From CAYRFE01 sp964423645 [NCBI: uncultured bacterium] (lineage in GTDB: Bacteria > Macinerneyibacteriota > Macinerneyibacteria > Macinerneyibacteriales), in contig CAYRFE010000010.1 in assembly GCA_964423645.1 (NCBI GenBank), positions 1 through 64,000 of the forward strand: 64,000 nt of DNA, read 5' to 3'. The notes under the pieces are model-generated. The model worked only from the letters and a program-made list of their open reading frames with translations, did no database searches and was not told where the DNA came from. Shown one piece after another: positions 61,449-64,000 of this stretch; the stretch's first letter is position 1; each line of letters starts with the position of its first letter. The translations under genes were made by a program, and so were the position numbers.

Positions 61449-62381
61449 TCATTTATCAATGATAACTAAATTATTCATACGTGAAGATTCATAAATCGAT
61501 TCTTCCAGAAGTTCCAATATATCGTCAATCGTTTTCATTTTCCGCACATACACCAAACCTTTGTCAAAACGAGCGGTAATTTCTTTGTCATGTAAAAACT
61601 TGCTCATTTCTTTTTCTATTCTATTGATAACGTCGATGATGGTCACCTCTTCAGGATTTTCCAAAATGACCATTAAACCGGTTCCTCCATGTAATGATAT
61701 CGTATCAATGGCGCGAATATGTTTCTTTATTGTTTTGGCTAATCCTGCAACAGCAAGATCCATCGTTGCCGACCCGTAACGTTTTTTCAATTCGATAAAC
61801 TCATGATAGCGAGTATAAAAAACTGCAAAACATTGCTTGTGGCGACGTAACCGCTCAAGCACTTCCTGTAATTTGATATAGAAATAACTGGCACTGTATG
61901 CACCCGTTTCCTCATCATATACTGCCATATTATGTACCATCTCATCAAGGCTCATCGTTTTTAAAATAAATGCGGCAAGCATACTGATATTCTCGAAGAG
62001 CGTAAGGTCATCATCATGGAATTCACGTTCAGATGCCATTATTGAGAGACCAACAGTGACGTTTTTAACGGTCAATGGAAACAGATATACCGAACCGGGA
62101 TTATTTTCCAACGGGTATTCGCTTCCTGCTCGCACACCTTCATGCGATTCAAAAGCTTTCGCGATGCATTCATCAGTCAATGTCAACGTATTACTATTGA
62201 TAAATGCCGCACTTACTCCACGTGCCATTTTTACACGGAAACGATCATGACTGAACACATATAACACACATTGCTTTAAATGCAACTCTTTCATAAGCGC
62301 AGTCATCAGATTTGATAAAATTTCTTCATACGTTGACGCATGCGACACGTTTTTTAAAAATGCATTATGTTTTTTTTGCAT
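61449..62381 (-). CDS. GAF domain protein with degenerate GGDEF domain
   Basis: 310 residues. GAF-like part about 15-140 (HASTYEEILSNLMTALMKEL, CVLYVFSHDRFRVKMARG). The C-terminal half follows the GGDEF fold (AVYDEETGAYSASYFYIKLQEVLERL, AVFYTRYHEFIELKKRYG), but the active-site loop reads SLHGGTGLMVIL, so the DEF residues are lost and diguanylate cyclase activity is unlikely. The start at 62381 (AAAGGAG upstream) overlaps the preceding gene by 17 nt; earlier ATGs give an implausible basic extension. Probably a sensor or scaffold. Confidence 0.78.
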   Translation of the reverse strand: MQKKHNAFLKNVSHASTYEEILSNLMTALMKELHLKQCVLYVFSHDRFRVKMARGVSAAFINSNTLTLTDECIAKAFESHEGVRAGSEYPLENNPGSVYLFPLTVKNVTVGLSIMASEREFHDDDLTLFENISMLAAFILKTMSLDEMVHNMAVYDEETGAYSASYFYIKLQEVLERLRRHKQCFAVFYTRYHEFIELKKRYGSATMDLAVAGLAKTIKKHIRAIDTISLHGGTGLMVILENPEEVTIIDVINRIEKEMSKFLHDKEITARFDKGLVYVRKMKTIDDILELLEESIYESSRMNNLVIIDK

Positions 62382-64000
62382 CGCCCTCTCCTTTATTTTG
62401 CTGCGTATGCAGCATCGTTTTCTTTTCGACATAAGAGCTCTGCACCACATAATCGGATCCCTCAAATTCTTTCACGACCGTCGATACATCATTCACCGCT
62501 GCAACAATTCGATCGAGCATCGCACGCTCTGAGGGGAATTTTCGCATCAATAATTCGATTGTAGCCAAGATCGTGGTAAGTGGCGAATTAATGCGATGAT
62601 TAAGTGTTACCGAGAGATCATGCACAAGATGAAGTTTTTCTTTGACCACTTCTGATTCATCAGCACATAAGCGTAGATAGATCATGCCGGTATATGATAA
62701 AAAATCAACAATTTCTGCTAATTCTTCCTGAGAAACCATTCGCTTACTAAAGACGTTATCACCATAAATGAATCCGCTGATTGTTCCGGGACCGGGTATA
62801 GGAAAAACATAATATGTGCTTGACCCGACTCTTTTTGTAAAACTTTGATGGAGTAAATTATCTTTTTCGGTATAAAACTCTTTATCGCCGAATGATTCCG
62901 GCATCGTAATAATCTGTTGAGAAAAAATATCAGGTTTGCAATCGGCAAGATACTCACGTAAATGATACCCGTGAGTATTTTTATCAAAAAAGAATACTCT
63001 GTCAAAATGAAAATATGTAGTGAATGTCGTAAAAAAAGAAGTAAATGCTCGTGACGGATCACCATATACTAAATCTTTTAAAAATTCATGCAAGAATTCC
63101 TGTTTATATAGACGTTTGTTAAGTGTGACGATGACATCTCGCGAGAATTCATGCTTTTCAGCGGCAAAAAATTTATGGATATTTTCAAAATCGTTGTAAT
63201 ATGATGTGTCAAGAGAATATGAATCCAAAAAATTCTTGATCTTCGGTAATACGCCGCCTATCACCTCATCAAGAAGTGAAAGCGACATGAGCAATTCTTT
63301 CTCAGTGAAAATAAAAAAGTAGGGTAATTCTTCAATAATATGATTATGCAATACAGCCCATACAAATTCTTCGCAAAAGGTCATTATCTTTCGATGCGAG
63401 GGATCTTCCGGAGAATGGAGATTACTACACGCTGCATCCACAAATGTTTGCGGTAAATGCCATTTTTCAAGAATATATTTACTCAACGCAATGTGTGAAA
63501 AACCCAGTGACCGTATTTGTGACTCGAGAAACGTTTGAAGTGTTTCCGTATCTTTCTTGAGTATATCGGAAAGTAGCTCATACTGAGTTTCATATAAAAA
63601 CAAATACCCAATATGCCGTAACAACATTTGTGAAAACAGTATTCCTTGTATAGGAATGCCTTTTATCTGAGCAAGACGCTGGGTAAGTAACGCAGAGACA
63701 AACGAAAAAAGGAAAAAACGTTTTGTTTCTTCTTCCGGGACATTGGCAAATGATCGTGTGTGTTCATAAAATAAGACACATAACAACACCTCGCGTAATT
63801 TATCCAGCCCGAGTAGTGACACCGCATGTTGTATATCGGTAATTTTATGCGGTAAATAGTAATAACCTGAATTTATTAAATTGAATACTTTTGCAGAGAG
63901 CATCGCATTCTGCTCCAACTCACTGCTTATCATTTTTATATCGGTTTCATCCGACATCAGTATTTGAATGATTCGAATAACGATCGTCGATGGTAAATGA
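62365..64000 (-). CDS. HDOD-GAF protein with histidine-kinase-like H-box, 5' partial
   Basis: The frame stays open to the right edge, so the true start is outside. At least 544 residues are visible. The first internal Met (63957) is not the start: upstream codons read LPSTIVIRIIQIL, completing the HDOD N-terminal pattern that continues EQNAMLSAKVFNLINSGYYY. HDOD runs about 1-215, a GAF-like region about 270-430 (FHFDRVFFFDKNTHGY), then HDLSVTLNHRINSPLTTILA, an H-box like HisKA. No ATPase domain follows; the protein ends about 65 residues later. Likely a regulator that pairs with another kinase, or a phosphotransfer/dimerisation protein. Confidence 0.78.
   Translation of the reverse strand, partial: HLPSTIVIRIIQILMSDETDIKMISSELEQNAMLSAKVFNLINSGYYYLPHKITDIQHAVSLLGLDKLREVLLCVLFYEHTRSFANVPEEETKRFFLFSFVSALLTQRLAQIKGIPIQGILFSQMLLRHIGYLFLYETQYELLSDILKKDTETLQTFLESQIRSLGFSHIALSKYILEKWHLPQTFVDAACSNLHSPEDPSHRKIMTFCEEFVWAVLHNHIIEELPYFFIFTEKELLMSLSLLDEVIGGVLPKIKNFLDSYSLDTSYYNDFENIHKFFAAEKHEFSRDVIVTLNKRLYKQEFLHEFLKDLVYGDPSRAFTSFFTTFTTYFHFDRVFFFDKNTHGYHLREYLADCKPDIFSQQIITMPESFGDKEFYTEKDNLLHQSFTKRVGSSTYYVFPIPGPGTISGFIYGDNVFSKRMVSQEELAEIVDFLSYTGMIYLRLCADESEVVKEKLHLVHDLSVTLNHRINSPLTTILATIELLMRKFPSERAMLDRIVAAVNDVSTVVKEFEGSDYVVQSSYVEKKTMLHTQQNKGEGDAKKT

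Noticed and set aside
63955-63957. ATG at 63957 as start of the HDOD gene
   Set aside because: The frame remains open to the window edge and the upstream codons complete the HDOD N-terminal motif, so the real start lies outside.
1-64000. tRNA, rRNA, riboswitch or CRISPR features
   Set aside because: No T-arm-like GTTCGAATC with matching stems, rRNA segment, aptamer-like leader or spacer array was noticed on reading both strands; a covariance-model scan could not be run.

Overview
The window looks like chromosomal DNA of a Gram-negative, flagellated, probably fermentative bacterium of moderate A+T content (roughly 40% G+C by eye, not computed). The evidence is fliW-csrA, three methyl-accepting chemotaxis proteins, several lipoproteins, an O-antigen/exopolysaccharide locus, phosphate acetyltransferase, pyrophosphate-dependent phosphofructokinase and L-lysine 6-aminotransferase. 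A spirochaete or a related lineage would fit this set, but nothing here fixes the phylum. No rRNA, tRNA, CRISPR array or complete transposase gene was seen.

Layout. 1-8.2 kb (minus): a stand-alone lysine 6-aminotransferase with its own promoter and terminator, a six-gene unit DUF1015-pta-aminotransferase-PepT-like-fliW-csrA with overlapping or touching genes, then a DUF502 membrane protein. 8.6-11.4 kb (minus): two secreted proteins with FlgT/LPP20-like N-terminal regions. 11.7-13.9 kb (plus): GAF/HD-GYP protein and an M50 protease. 14.1-18.8 kb (plus): cell-wall unit of unknown gene, lytic transglycosylase lipoprotein, NagZ, and a GH114-like lipoprotein. 19.2-25.8 kb (minus): three MCPs with different sensory domains and the same C-terminal tail, each with its own promoter. 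26.0-28.7 kb: a small charged protein, and copA-copZ under a CsoR-like operator. 28.8-30.4 kb: an A+T-rich patch with a Sel1-type protein, an orphan small gene and a broken gene. 30.7-32.4 kb (plus): two tandem solute-binding proteins without a permease. 32.9-49.4 kb: a surface-polysaccharide locus split into several opposed transcription units (ManC, two initiating sugar transferases, ligase/polymerase, flippase, five glycosyltransferases, GNAT, DegT aminotransferase, PglF-like dehydratase). 49.5-54.1 kb (plus): amidohydrolase, PepV-like dipeptidase, cyclic-nucleotide-binding protein, PPi-PFK. 54.2-59.5 kb (minus): two large DUF3160 paralogues that share an identical 3' tract. 59.7-60.6 kb: RluA-type pseudouridine synthase. 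60.9 kb to the end (minus): an operon of HDOD/H-box protein (running off the right edge), GAF/degenerate-GGDEF protein and a small HD alarmone-hydrolase-like protein.

The most striking extra structure is a family of ten intergenic elements (about 90-310 bp). They have terminal inverted repeats of the type AGACCTTTGCAAAATT and interchangeable internal hairpins, and look like MITEs. One abuts the 3' end of a RelE/ParE-like toxin gene and another sits beside a signal-peptide-like gene remnant. Promoters can be read unusually clearly (TTGACA-like, 16-18 bp, TATAAT-like). Four of them place the predicted transcription start 0-8 nt from the start codon, suggesting leaderless or near-leaderless mRNAs beside genes with ordinary GGAGG sites. 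Operon and functional links are inferred from gene order; no searches could be run.
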